This document shows positions 1 through 8,472 of a stretch of DNA of 64,000 nucleotides, piece by piece (within the stretch, counting starts at the first letter, position 1; each line of letters opens with the position of its first letter). Origin of the DNA: Aquificota bacterium (GTDB lineage Bacteria > Aquificota > Aquificia > Aquificales > Aquificaceae); NCBI GenBank assembly GCA_013153495.1, contig JAADEH010000002.1:61619-125618 (forward strand), read 5' to 3'. Position numbers and translations under genes: made by a program. The notes under the pieces were generated by a model. It saw only the letters and a program-made list of their open reading frames with translations, searched no databases and was not told where the DNA came from.

Positions 1-30
1 TTAAGGTTTATCAATAACTTACCACTGACG

Positions 31-56
31 AAAATGTTCACATTTGCGAACATTTT
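31..56. repeat. Perfect 9-bp inverted repeat in origin region
   Basis: AAAATGTTC at 31-39 and its exact reverse complement GAACATTTT at 48-56 are separated by 8 nt. It lies at the left edge of the DnaA-box cluster and does not resemble a DnaA box. It could be a binding site for an origin regulator or a cruciform. The function is unknown. Confidence 0.6.
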
Positions 57-250
57 ATGAGTTTTCCACATCCTGTCAGATTTTTACAGGGTTATCAACA
101 CCTTGTGTGCATAACATATGTTCAGTATTATGAATGACTTATGGATTTATCCACATTTATCCACATTGCGTTAAGTTTATTTAGATATATGAATTACTTA
201 TGAGTAATAGGTATGTTCAGGATTATCAATACCTTATGAGCTTTCCACAT
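55..250 (+). repeat. Direct repeats TTATGAGYTTTCCACAT and TATGTTCAGNATTAT
   Basis: A 17-mer TTATGAGYTTTCCACAT occurs at 55-71 and 234-250 with one mismatch, and each copy ends in a DnaA-like TTTCCACA. A 15-mer TATGTTCAGNATTAT occurs at 117-131 and 212-226 with one mismatch. The repeats suggest the left part of the origin grew by duplication of a composite unit. The coordinates span the outermost copies of the 17-mer. Confidence 0.55.
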
Positions 251-257
251 TTCTGGG

Positions 258-341
258 TGTGGATTGTGGAAAGATTGTGGAAAAAATGTGGAAAGATTGT
301 GGATAAATTGTGGAAACTTTGTGGAAAAAATGTGGATGGAA
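258..341 (+). repeat. Phased array of TGTGGA DnaA-box cores, 11-bp period
   Basis: TGTGGA starts at 258, 265, 276, 287, 298, 309, 320 and 331. From 265 onward the spacing is exactly 11 bp, so the region is seven tandem 11-mers of consensus TGTGGAWANWW, all in the same orientation. Eleven bp is about one helical turn, so bound proteins would sit on one face of the DNA. The array ends 3 nt before the -10-like TAAAAT (344-349) of the next gene, so filling it would be expected to affect that promoter. Confidence 0.85.
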
Positions 342-355
342 CTTAAAATGTAAGT

Positions 356-1705
356 ATGTCCGTTAAGGTCCTTGTTGTGGACGATGAGGAGAGCATAAGA
401 GTCTCTCTGGAAGAAATTTTGAGGGAGGAGGGATACAAGGTAAGCTCGGTAGGGACTTTAGGGGAGGCTAAGTCCCGGCTGTCGGAGGAGTTCTTTCATA
501 TAGTTGTTTTAGACGTTTGGATGCCGGACGGAGACGGCATAGAGTTTATTGATACTGTAAAGGAGGTTTCTCCGGATACGGTAGTCGTAGTCATTACGGG
601 ACACGGAAATGTCGATATGGCTGTCAAGGCTGTCAGGAAAGGAGCCTTCGATTTTATAGAAAAACCCTTCTCCATGGATAGGTTTCTCATAACCATAAGG
701 CACGCTTCTTCCGAGGCAACGGTTAGAAGGTCAATTCAGGAAGGCTTCGATGTAGAGTTTATAGGGGAGTCCGAACCCATCAGAAAGATAAAGAGTATCA
801 TCCCTAAGATAGCTAAAAGTAAAGCCCCTGTGCTTATACTCGGTGAAAGCGGAACCGGGAAAGAGCTTGTCGCAAGGCTTATTCACAAGCACTCTTTGAG
901 GAGAGGACAGTTCGTTGATATAAACTGCGCTTCTCTTCCCGGTGAGTTGGTAGAAGCGGAGCTTTTTGGATACGAGAAGGGAGCTTTTACGGGAGCGGTA
1001 GGTCGTAAAAAGGGTAAGTTTGAGCTTGCGGACGATGGAACGCTCTTTTTGGACGAAATAGGGGATATGGAACCAAAGTCTCAGGCTAAACTTTTGAGGG
1101 TAATAGAGACCGGCTCTTTCACGAGACTCGGAGGCACTCAGAGGATAGAGGTGGATGTTCGCATAGTTTCCGCTTCCAACAAGGACATCCAGAAAGAAAT
1201 GGAGAAAGGGAACTTCAGGGAAGACCTTTACTACAGAATTTCCGTATTTACCCTCGAATTGCCACCGCTCAGGGAAAGAGGAGAGGATGTGATTTTGCTT
1301 GCGGAATACTTCTTGGAAAAGTTCTCGAAAGAGTATAAGAAAGACTGCAAGGTGCTATCCGACGATGCAAAGGAGGTTCTCCTCAATCACGACTGGAAGG
1401 GAAACGTCCGTGAGCTTAGGAACCTTATGGAGAGGGTAGTTATACTTTGCGATAGCGATGTTATAAAGCCGGAACATTTAGGTATAGGGAAAGTGAAAGC
1501 CTATAAAGACTACTCCTACCTTTTCAGCATAGAGAGCTTGAAGGAAGCTAAAAGGGAGTTTGAAAAGAACTTTATAGAGGAGAAGCTCAAGGAGTGTAAC
1601 TACGACATGAAGGAAGTCGCCTCGAAAATAGGCATCGACCTTTCAAACCTATACAGGAAGGTAAAGTTATACGGTATAAACATTAAGAACCTGCAAGGTT
1701 CATAA
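356..1705 (+). CDS. NtrC-family sigma-54 activator, response regulator
   Basis: This 449-residue protein has the three classical parts. Residues 1-120 are a receiver domain with the acidic pair D9/D10, phospho-acceptor D53, T81 and K103. Residues about 135-375 are an AAA+ domain with Walker A GESGTGKE (163-170), the sigma-54 contact loop GAFTGA (209-214) and Walker B LFLDE. The C-terminus (about 415-440) is a Fis-type helix-turn-helix. By family it would activate sigma-54 promoters when phosphorylated; it is closest to the NtrX/NtrC4 type. No histidine kinase is adjacent, so its partner and targets are unknown. TAAAAT lies 6 nt before the ATG, directly after the 11-bp DnaA array. Its 3' end overlaps rsmE by 23 bp. 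Confidence 0.93.
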   Translation: MSVKVLVVDDEESIRVSLEEILREEGYKVSSVGTLGEAKSRLSEEFFHIVVLDVWMPDGDGIEFIDTVKEVSPDTVVVVITGHGNVDMAVKAVRKGAFDFIEKPFSMDRFLITIRHASSEATVRRSIQEGFDVEFIGESEPIRKIKSIIPKIAKSKAPVLILGESGTGKELVARLIHKHSLRRGQFVDINCASLPGELVEAELFGYEKGAFTGAVGRKKGKFELADDGTLFLDEIGDMEPKSQAKLLRVIETGSFTRLGGTQRIEVDVRIVSASNKDIQKEMEKGNFREDLYYRISVFTLELPPLRERGEDVILLAEYFLEKFSKEYKKDCKVLSDDAKEVLLNHDWKGNVRELRNLMERVVILCDSDVIKPEHLGIGKVKAYKDYSYLFSIESLKEAKREFEKNFIEEKLKECNYDMKEVASKIGIDLSNLYRKVKLYGINIKNLQGS

Positions 1706-2384
1706 CTATCCCCAAGGACACCACAACAGCAGTTTCCGAGCGCATAGTAAAGGGCTTAAGCTTTACGGATACAAATCCCCTACTCCTGAGCGTTTCACCC
1801 TCTTTCTGGGAAAATCCCCCTTCCGGTCCTACCACAATACTTACGCTTTCCACTTCTTTGAAGTTCAGCTCAGATATATCCTTACCATCGTAGAAGTTGT
1901 CCATGAGGATGTTTACATCCTCCGCAGGTTGTAGAGACTCCAGTTTGATGGGAGGTTTTACCTCCATTGGGAAGGGTCTTCCGGATTGCTTCATAGCTTC
2001 CCGAATTATCTTCTCCCACCTTTCTTTCCTTTTGGTTATAGCACTTACATTTCTGAAGCTCCTTTCGGAAATCACGGGAACTACCCTAGAAGCACCCAGT
2101 TCCGTAGCTTTGTAGATTATCGTGTCCATAGTCTTGATGTCCTGGGTTATGCATTGGTATAGGGTAACTTTCAGGGGTGGAGGTTCAACCTCTAAGATTT
2201 CGAGGATTTTACATACCGCCCTTTTGGGTTCTAACTTTACCAGCTCCGCTTTGTAGAGCTTTCCTTCCCAGATTAAACCTATAACTTCACCGATGGATAC
2301 TCTTCTTACCCTGAGGTGTTTGAGTTCGTCTTGGGTTATATAAAAATACTCCCCTGATTTTGAAGATGAAAAGAAGGTATGCAT
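1683..2384 (-). CDS. rsmE: 16S rRNA (uracil-1498-N3)-methyltransferase RsmE
   Basis: This 233-residue protein methylates U1498 of 16S rRNA using SAM. It has the family layout: a small N-terminal PUA-like RNA-binding domain (about 1-70) and a C-terminal SPOUT knot with the motif VVGPEGGF (about 185) and the late motif MRSETAVV near the C-terminus that closes the SAM site. Length fits the family (about 240). It follows hup on the minus strand with a GC-rich hairpin between them and has no clear Shine-Dalgarno sequence. It converges on and overlaps the NtrC-type gene. Confidence 0.93.
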   Translation of the reverse strand: MHTFFSSSKSGEYFYITQDELKHLRVRRVSIGEVIGLIWEGKLYKAELVKLEPKRAVCKILEILEVEPPPLKVTLYQCITQDIKTMDTIIYKATELGASRVVPVISERSFRNVSAITKRKERWEKIIREAMKQSGRPFPMEVKPPIKLESLQPAEDVNILMDNFYDGKDISELNFKEVESVSIVVGPEGGFSQKEGETLRSRGFVSVKLKPFTMRSETAVVVSLGIVMNLAGS

Positions 2385-2388
2385 AGGA

Positions 2389-2406
2389 ACGGGGCAAGCG
2401 CCCCGT
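2389..2406 (-). terminator. GC-rich hairpin directly after hup stop
   Basis: ACGGGGC and GCCCCGT form a perfect 7-bp stem with a 4-nt loop, starting 5 nt after the hup stop codon. No T-run follows on the minus strand, so this is not a textbook intrinsic terminator. A close relative of this hairpin follows sod at 11250-11269. It could be a U-less terminator, a 3' end stabiliser, or a structure controlling rsmE, whose ATG is 4 nt downstream. Confidence 0.5.
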
Positions 2407-2411
2407 AAAAA

Positions 2412-2684
2412 TTACTTTATGCTCTCTCTGAGGTCTTTGGCGGGTTTGAAGGCTACAACCTTTCTGGCAGGTATCTGTATTACCTGACCGGTTCTGGGGT
2501 TTCTTCCCTTTCTTGCTGCCCTCTTCTTGACGGTGAAAATCCCGAGTCCGGGTATAGCTATTCTCTCACCCTTCTTGAGAGCTTTGGATATAGCTGCAAC
2601 GGCAGCCTTGAGAGCAGCGTCAGCTTCCTTCTTGGTAATGCCCGCCTGTTTGGCGATTTCCGCAACGAGCTCAGCCTTTGTCAT
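2412..2684 (-). CDS. hup: HU-type histone-like DNA-binding protein
   Basis: A 90-residue HU/IHF-family protein that bends and compacts DNA as a dimer. The N-terminus MTKAELVAEIAKQAG and the DNA-contacting arm with GRNPRTGQ followed by IPARKVVAFKP are diagnostic. The ATG at 2684 is chosen because it gives the standard HU start and has GGGAGGGT a few nt upstream; the reading frame stays open another 22 codons upstream but that part is not HU-like. A promoter fits at 2722-2750. Proximity to the putative oriC is notable because HU helps origin opening in other bacteria, but this link is inference. Confidence 0.95.
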   Translation of the reverse strand: MTKAELVAEIAKQAGITKKEADAALKAAVAAISKALKKGERIAIPGLGIFTVKKRAARKGRNPRTGQVIQIPARKVVAFKPAKDLRESIK

Positions 2685-2721
2685 AGCACAACCCTCCCAA
2701 ATGGATTTAAAGCTGTTATAG

Positions 2722-2750
2722 ATAATACATAACTCCTCATAATTTTGCAA
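2722..2750 (-). promoter_or_regulatory. Putative hup promoter
   Basis: On the minus strand TTGCAA (2745-2750) and TATTAT (2722-2727) are separated by 17 nt. The predicted leader is about 30 nt and contains the GGGAGGGT ribosome-binding site of hup. Confidence 0.5.
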
Positions 2751-2811
2751 GCCTTTTCTTTGTTCTATAATTATCTTTCAGCACTTCCACCTATATATGG
2801 AGGTCAAGTGA

Positions 2812-5625
2812 ATGGATTACAAAGATACTCTCAACCTTCCTAAGACAAGCTTCCCTATGAAAGCTAACCTTCCAGAGAGGGAACCTCAAATACTTAAAAA
2901 GTGGGAAAAACTCTATGAAAAAATAAGAGAAGTTAGAAAAGGTAGAGAAGTTTTCCTTCTTCACGACGGTCCACCTTACGCAAACGGTCATATACATATA
3001 GGACATGCGCTCAACAAAATCCTTAAAGATGTAATAAATAAATACAATCTCCTCGTAGGAAAGGACATTTTATACATACCCGGTTGGGACTGCCACGGTC
3101 TTCCTATCGAGAGGCAGGTAGAAAAGGAGCTTAAATCCAAGAAAAAGAGAAAGGAAGACTTACCAAAGGCGGAGTTCAGGAGGCTGTGCAGGGAGTATGC
3201 GGAAAGGTTTGTAAGAATTCAGAGAGAAGAGTTTATAAGGCTCGGCGTTTTGGGGGATTGGAAAAACCCATACCTGACGATGACCCCACAATACGAAGCT
3301 CAGGAGATAAGGGAGCTGGGAAGGTTCTTTGAAAAAGGACTCGCTTACAGAAGTAAAAAACCCGTCTATTGGTGCATCTACGACAAGACCGCTGAAGCGG
3401 AAGCGGAGGTAGAGTATCAGGAAAAGGAAGACCCGAGCATATACGTTAAGTTTCCCCTCGTAGGTCAGGAAGACACTTACTTGGTTATATGGACCACCAC
3501 ACCCTGGACCCTTCCCGCAAACCTCGGAGTGATGGTGGGAGAGGACTACGATTACGTTTACCTGAAAACTTCCGAGGGAACCCTCATAGTGGCAAAGGAT
3601 CTTTTGAGTTCATTTACAGAAAAGACCGGCGTAGCCGGTGATGTTATAAAGGAAGTTAAGGGAAAGGATTTGGTTGGACTGCGATACAAACACCCCTTTG
3701 TAAACTCATCCGACCTGGAGGGGTATCTTAGTGAGGAAACGCTAAGGAACATGTGGAAGGTCTATCCTTCAGAATTTGTAGAGCTTGGAACCGGAACCGG
3801 ACTCGTTCACATGGCACCCGGTCATGGACAGGAGGACTACCTCGTAGGTTCGAGGTTCGGTTTGGAGCCTTACGCTCCTATCGACGACGAGGGAAGGTTT
3901 GTCCCACCCGCTCCAGACTTTATCCGTGTGGTTAGGGTCTTTGACGCAAATAGCTTAATAGTGAACCTATTAAAGGAGAAAGGATACCTTCTGCACCAGT
4001 CCAAGATTTCCCACTCCTATCCCCACTGCTGGAGGTGTAAAAATCCCGTCATATTCAGAGCTACCCATCAGTGGTTCATAAGCATGTCCGCAAGCGTTAA
4101 CGGGAAGACCTTGAGAGAAAAGGCTCTTGAGGAGATAGACAAGGTTAAGTGGGTTCCAGAATACGGCAGAAACAGGATAAGGAGTATGGTGGAAAACAGA
4201 CCCGACTGGTGCATATCCCGACAGAGGTATTGGGGTGTCCCCATAGCGGTCTTTTACTGCACTAATTGCGGTGAGGTAGCTTCCGACAAGGAAGTCTTTG
4301 AGCACGTGGCAAACCTCGTTCAAAACTACGAGTTCGGTTCAGACCTATGGTTCGAAAAGAGGGAAGAGGAACTTCTCCCGGAAGGATACAGATGCAAGCG
4401 TTGTGGAGGAAACACCTTCAGGAAGGAGGAGGACATTCTCGACGTCTGGTTCGATTCTGGCTGTTCCCACGCTTCCGTGATAAGACCTCTCGGATTTAAC
4501 AAAGCGGACATGTATCTTGAGGGTTCGGACCAGCACAGGGGATGGTTTCAGGCATCCCTTTTGGAATCGGTAGGTGCTTACGGAGAAGCTCCCTACAAAA
4601 CGGTTTTGACCCACGGCTTTACCGTTGACGAGAAAGGGAGGAAGATGTCCAAATCTTTAGGAAATGTCGTCTCTCCCCAGGAGGTTATAGACAAATACGG
4701 TGCGGACCTGCTCCGCATGTGGGTGGTTTCCGAAGATTATACGGAGGACGTTAAGCTCGGACAGTCGATACTCAGAAACCTCGTTGACGATTACAGGAAG
4801 ATAAGGAACACTCTCAGGTTTATACTGGGGAACCTGTTCGACTTCGACCCTTCTAAAGATAGAGTTGCGGTGGAGAAACTCCACCACTTCGACCGCTGGA
4901 TGCTCTCGAAACTTCAGAGGCTTCTTTCGGAAGTTCACAGGCATTACAGAAATTACACCTTCCACCGGGTTTATCACCTTATAAGAAACTTCTGCACCAC
5001 CACTTTGTCCTCTCTCTACCTTGACGTTTTGAAGGACAGGCTCTACGTTTACGCACCCGATAGCTGGGAGAGAAGGTCTGCTCAGACGGTTCTATACGAC
5101 CTTCTGATAGCGCTTACCACGTCGGTTGCACCCTTCCTGAGCTTCACAGCGGAGGAAGTCTGGGAACATGCGAGGGAACTTGACAAAAACCTACCCGAGA
5201 GCGTCTTCCTGCACGAAATACCGGAGCCGGAGGAAACCCTTATATCTGAAGACCTTGAACGGGATTACGAGCTTCTTCTCGAGGTCAGAGACCAGGTTAT
5301 GAACGCTCTCGAAAAAGCGAGAAAAGAGGGACTTATAAGACACCCTTACGAGGCTAAGGTTTTCGTAAAGGCGGACAAGGACTACACCGAGGTTTTGAGG
5401 AAATATTCGGACTACCTTAACTTCTTTCTCACGGTTAGTCAGGTTGAGCTTGGAGAAGGGGGAGACATTCTCCACACTTCTGAAAAGGTCGAGGTGGGAG
5501 TTTCTAAGGCGGAAGGAGATAAGTGTCCGAGATGCTGGATATATTATCCGAAGGAGGAGTTCGAAGGTGAAGTCTGCAAGAGGTGCTGTAATGCTCTCAA
5601 AAAGCTCGGACACAGTTGCACCTAA
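2812..5625 (+). CDS. ileS: Isoleucyl-tRNA synthetase
   Basis: This 937-residue class I synthetase charges tRNA-Ile. It shows the HIGH motif (HIGHALNK, about residue 62), the CP1 editing domain with [10 protein letters not shown] (about 226), the KMSKS loop (about 604) and a C-terminal zinc finger CPRCW...CKRC, the layout of bacterial-type IleRS. A GGAGGT lies 8 nt before the ATG, and a perfect TATAAT at 2766-2771 gives a leader of about 35 nt, so this gene is leadered, unlike many neighbours. It heads a rightward run with nrnA and nfo. Confidence 0.97.
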   Translation: MDYKDTLNLPKTSFPMKANLPEREPQILKKWEKLYEKIREVRKGREVFLLHDGPPYANGHIHIGHALNKILKDVINKYNLLVGKDILYIPGWDCHGLPIERQVEKELKSKKKRKEDLPKAEFRRLCREYAERFVRIQREEFIRLGVLGDWKNPYLTMTPQYEAQEIRELGRFFEKGLAYRSKKPVYWCIYDKTAEAEAEVEYQEKEDPSIYVKFPLVGQEDTYLVIWTTTPWTLPANLGVMVGEDYDYVYLKTSEGTLIVAKDLLSSFTEKTGVAGDVIKEVKGKDLVGLRYKHPFVNSSDLEGYLSEETLRNMWKVYPSEFVELGTGTGLVHMAPGHGQEDYLVGSRFGLEPYAPIDDEGRFVPPAPDFIRVVRVFDANSLIVNLLKEKGYLLHQSKISHSYPHCWRCKNPVIFRATHQWFISMSASVNGKTLREKALEEIDKVKWVPEYGRNRIRSMVENRPDWCISRQRYWGVPIAVFYCTNCGEVASDKEVFEHVANLVQNYEFGSDLWFEKREEELLPEGYRCKRCGGNTFRKEEDILDVWFDSGCSHASVIRPLGFNKADMYLEGSDQHRGWFQASLLESVGAYGEAPYKTVLTHGFTVDEKGRKMSKSLGNVVSPQEVIDKYGADLLRMWVVSEDYTEDVKLGQSILRNLVDDYRKIRNTLRFILGNLFDFDPSKDRVAVEKLHHFDRWMLSKLQRLLSEVHRHYRNYTFHRVYHLIRNFCTTTLSSLYLDVLKDRLYVYAPDSWERRSAQTVLYDLLIALTTSVAPFLSFTAEEVWEHARELDKNLPESVFLHEIPEPEETLISEDLERDYELLLEVRDQVMNALEKARKEGLIRHPYEAKVFVKADKDYTEVLRKYSDYLNFFLTVSQVELGEGGDILHTSEKVEVGVSKAEGDKCPRCWIYYPKEEFEGEVCKRCCNALKKLGHSCT

Positions 5626-5682
5626 ATCATGTTATCAGTTGAGAATAGACCTAAATTGTATCTTCTGGCAGGAGGATAGGAA

Positions 5683-6663
5683 ATGAGGAGAGAGAGCATA
5701 CCCCTCCTTGACTTCCTGAAGGAGACTAAGGGTTCCATACTGATACTCACCCACGAGAACCCGGACGGAGACGCACTGGGAAGTGCCATGGGACTTTATC
5801 TGTTTCTGAAAAAGCAGGGTAAGGACGTTACCGTGGGATGCAAGGACAGGGTTCCCCACTTTCTCGACTTCATACCCCACTCTGAGGAGGTCATCAGCAT
5901 ACCGGACGGTAGGTTTTACGACATAGGAATAATTGTTGACTCCGCAGGATTTTACAGGGCTGGGGCTGAGGTGAAGGTTGCCAAAAGAATAAGGATAGAC
6001 CACCACGTAGGTGGTGAGTTTTACGGAAGACACGACTTTATAGACCCGAAGGCTCCCGCAACAGCTTCCCTCGTTTACGAGCTAATATCCGCTTGGGACG
6101 AGTCCCTAATAGATGCGGAGATAGCCACCTGCATATACGCAGGTCTTGCCACCGATACGGGCTTCTTCAGGTATTCCAACACCAACGAATACACCTTTGA
6201 GCTTGCTAAAAAGCTCGTTAGCTTCGGTGCGGACCCAAATTACGTTTACAGGATGTTTGCGGAGAGGGAGTCCGTTAACAAGATGAAGCTGATAGCCAAG
6301 GTTCTCGAGACCCTAACCCTATACGAGGACGGGCTTGTAGCGGGTATAACCATATTCGACAGGTTTTTCAAAGAGACCGGAACCGATTACACCGACAGCG
6401 AAGGGCTGGTGAACTACCCGAGGTCCATAGAGGGTGTTGAGGTTGCCTTTGCAATGATAGAAAAGCCGGAGGAGGGAGTTTGGAAGGTCTCTCTAAGGAG
6501 CAAGTTGAATGCGGACGTTTCTAAGATAGCCGAAAGGCTCGGTGGTGGAGGGCACAAATACGCTTCCGGTTGTAAAATAAAGGCTAACTCTTACGAGGAA
6601 GCTCTCGATAAACTCCTTTCCGAGATAAGAAAACAGCTCGAGCTTCAGAAGATACTCCACTGA
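5683..6663 (+). CDS. nrnA: DHH-family phosphoesterase, NrnA-like
   Basis: A 326-residue DHH/DHHA1 protein. The DHH part has ENPDGDALGS (about 25), the IIVDSA motif and RIDHHVGG (about 106); the DHHA1 part ends with GGGGHKYASGC (about 285-298), which binds the substrate. NrnA enzymes degrade nano-RNAs of 2-5 nt and often also remove the 3' phosphate from pAp. It is smaller than RecJ, which is a separate gene at 17755. It overlaps nfo by one base, so the two are translationally coupled. Confidence 0.88.
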   Translation: MRRESIPLLDFLKETKGSILILTHENPDGDALGSAMGLYLFLKKQGKDVTVGCKDRVPHFLDFIPHSEEVISIPDGRFYDIGIIVDSAGFYRAGAEVKVAKRIRIDHHVGGEFYGRHDFIDPKAPATASLVYELISAWDESLIDAEIATCIYAGLATDTGFFRYSNTNEYTFELAKKLVSFGADPNYVYRMFAERESVNKMKLIAKVLETLTLYEDGLVAGITIFDRFFKETGTDYTDSEGLVNYPRSIEGVEVAFAMIEKPEEGVWKVSLRSKLNADVSKIAERLGGGGHKYASGCKIKANSYEEALDKLLSEIRKQLELQKILH

Positions 6664-7502
6664 TGGCTCTTTTCGGCGCTCACGTATCTTCAGCGGGTTC
6701 AATACTTAAAACCTTTGACAGAGCTAAGGAGATTTCCGCAGAGGTTTTTCAGTTCTTTCTCAGAAGTCCGAGAGCTTGGAAGTGGAAAGGGGTTAGTAAT
6801 CAGTTAGTAAAAGAGTTTAGGGAAAGACTCTCGGAGTATAAAAACCCTGTTATGGTTCACGCACCATACCTTTTGAACCTCGCTTCTTCGGACCGGATTC
6901 TCAGGAGAAAGTCCGTGGAGGTTTTTCTGGAGGAGCTGAAGACCTGCGACCTGCTGGGGATACACTTTTACAACTTCCACCCGGGGACCGCAAAGGGAAT
7001 AACCTTAGAGGAAGGCATAAAGAACATCATACTTTCCTTGGAGGAGGTCTTTTCTCAATACTCCCCGGTTTATACTACCGTTCTGCTGGAAAACACCGCA
7101 GGGGAGAGGGGAGACATAGGAAAGAACTTCAAAGAGCTTAGGGAGATTATGGAACCTTTTAAGGGGATAAAGATGGGTATATGTCTCGATACATGCCATG
7201 CCTTCGCATACGGATACGAGATAAATACACCGAGGGGTTTTTCTGAATTTCTGAAGGACATAGAAAGAAATGTAGGACTTGAAAACATAAAAGCGGTTCA
7301 TGCCAACGACTCTAAAGTTCCACTCGGAGGTAAAAAGGACAGACACGAACACATTGGAGAGGGATACATAGGATTGGAAGGCTTTAAGAACCTCTTAAAA
7401 AACGAATACTTTAAGAAACTTCCCTACTACATAGAGACTCCAAAAGAGGATAATATGGACCTGGTAAATCTTAACAGGCTCAGGGAACTTGCAAAATTGT
7501 AA
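6663..7502 (+). CDS. nfo: Deoxyribonuclease IV, AP endonuclease
   Basis: A 279-residue AP endonuclease of the Nfo type, which cuts 5' to abasic sites in base-excision repair with a trinuclear zinc centre. Ligand motifs are visible in order: VHAPYLLNLAS (about 60), LLENTAGE (about 141), CLDTCHAFAYGY (about 175), VHANDSK (about 214), DRHEHIGEG (about 226) and ETPKED near the end. Length is typical (about 280). Its TAA stop is the first part of the TAAAAT that precedes the next gene. Confidence 0.96.
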   Translation: MALFGAHVSSAGSILKTFDRAKEISAEVFQFFLRSPRAWKWKGVSNQLVKEFRERLSEYKNPVMVHAPYLLNLASSDRILRRKSVEVFLEELKTCDLLGIHFYNFHPGTAKGITLEEGIKNIILSLEEVFSQYSPVYTTVLLENTAGERGDIGKNFKELREIMEPFKGIKMGICLDTCHAFAYGYEINTPRGFSEFLKDIERNVGLENIKAVHANDSKVPLGGKKDRHEHIGEGYIGLEGFKNLLKNEYFKKLPYYIETPKEDNMDLVNLNRLRELAKL

Positions 7503-7512
7503 AATTAACATA

Positions 7513-8472
7513 ATGGCTGTTAAGGTAAAAATAGAAAAGGCAAACCCATCAATCCCGGACGACTTCATATTCTCCGTTCTTTCTTCAACGATTGGGCTTA
7601 GCAAAGAGGAATTTGAGAAACTTAAAGGTGAAAAAGGTATATCCATATACGTGAAAGATGAAGAAGCTGTGAACAAGCTCAAGCTTATAGCTCAGAAGCA
7701 CTCTTCTCTGATAAAAATAGAGTTTGAAAAGACCGCCGAAGGCGGTGCCTTCTCCATAACAAATAAACTTGTGAGGTCGAATGTAGGTCTTGCGCTTAGC
7801 TGGTCCGCTCTGGTGGTGGTCTTTACTCTACTTTCCATGGTTCCCATACTCGGCTTCTTTGTAAACTTCCTTTCGGGAGCTTTCTATTACGGTTTCGTTC
7901 TCTACGTTGCCTACTCGCTCAAAGATGGGGATAGCTTCGAGGAAAAGATAAAAGAACTTAAAATCGGAGATGTTTTCAGAGAGTATCTTGGTGCAGGTTT
8001 CGGTATGTCTTTGGGGTTTTTCGTCCTGTCGCTTTTGGGTATTGCGGTTTTGGTGGTGTTCGGAATAATCTTCGGCTCGTTGGGAGCCTTTTCGGACATT
8101 ATAACTTACGGAGACCTGAGAGAGGGCTTCACGGGTTCTATGATAGCCTTATCCGTCCTTATCCTTCTGGTGGTTATGTGGCTCGTTTATGCAATTCCCC
8201 TTCTCTTTTCTAAGTCCATAAGGGAGAAGCCGGACTTTGGGAGTGCCTTCATGGAAGTTTTAAAGATGTTCACACCTTCTTTTATAGGGGAAAGTTTTTC
8301 CGGCAGATACGTGTCCGTCGGTGGGATTTGGTCCCTGATAATAACCGTGGGGATGATAGCTTTCTTTTTAACCTTCGTCTTTATAATTACAATTCCCGTA
8401 TCCCTTTTGATACTATACTGGATGAACCTCTTCCTTGCGGTCCTGTCGGTGCTGTATATTAAAAAGTCATGA
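7513..8472 (+). CDS. Membrane protein of unknown function (DUF4013-like)
   Basis: A 319-residue protein with a soluble N-terminal domain (about 1-90) followed by several strongly hydrophobic segments (about 95-135, 160-200, 215-240, 275-319) that should form a polytopic inner-membrane domain. The stretch VPILGFFVNFL and the spacing of helices resemble DUF4013 proteins, but I am not sure of that. The ATG at 7513 is preferred over an upstream TTG; TAAAAT (7500-7505) lies 7 nt before it. It overlaps the DUF89 gene by 4 bp. No function is assigned. Confidence 0.75.
   Translation: MAVKVKIEKANPSIPDDFIFSVLSSTIGLSKEEFEKLKGEKGISIYVKDEEAVNKLKLIAQKHSSLIKIEFEKTAEGGAFSITNKLVRSNVGLALSWSALVVVFTLLSMVPILGFFVNFLSGAFYYGFVLYVAYSLKDGDSFEEKIKELKIGDVFREYLGAGFGMSLGFFVLSLLGIAVLVVFGIIFGSLGAFSDIITYGDLREGFTGSMIALSVLILLVVMWLVYAIPLLFSKSIREKPDFGSAFMEVLKMFTPSFIGESFSGRYVSVGGIWSLIITVGMIAFFLTFVFIITIPVSLLILYWMNLFLAVLSVLYIKKS

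Larger units (their letters stand above)
1..355. other. Candidate chromosomal replication origin (oriC)
   Basis: This non-coding block holds 12 copies of the DnaA-box core TGTGGA/TCCACA. Four lie as TCCACA on the + strand (65-70, 150-155, 160-165, 244-249), two of them inside perfect TTATCCACA boxes at 147-155 and 157-165. Eight lie as TGTGGA at 258-336, one of them a perfect TGTGGATAA at 298-306. Between the two groups (about 168-240) the sequence is very AT-rich and could be the unwinding element. TTATCAA recurs at 8, 92 and 223. No dnaA or dnaN is adjacent; the next gene is an NtrC-type regulator. TTATCCACA is the standard bacterial DnaA box; the role as oriC is inferred from clustering. 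The origin may extend upstream of the window. Confidence 0.75.

Noticed and set aside
258..341. Short tandem array could be taken for a CRISPR or simple-sequence repeat
   Set aside because: The unit is 11 bp without spacers and its core is the DnaA-box half TGTGGA, with a perfect TTATCCACA-type box inside, so an origin array explains it better.
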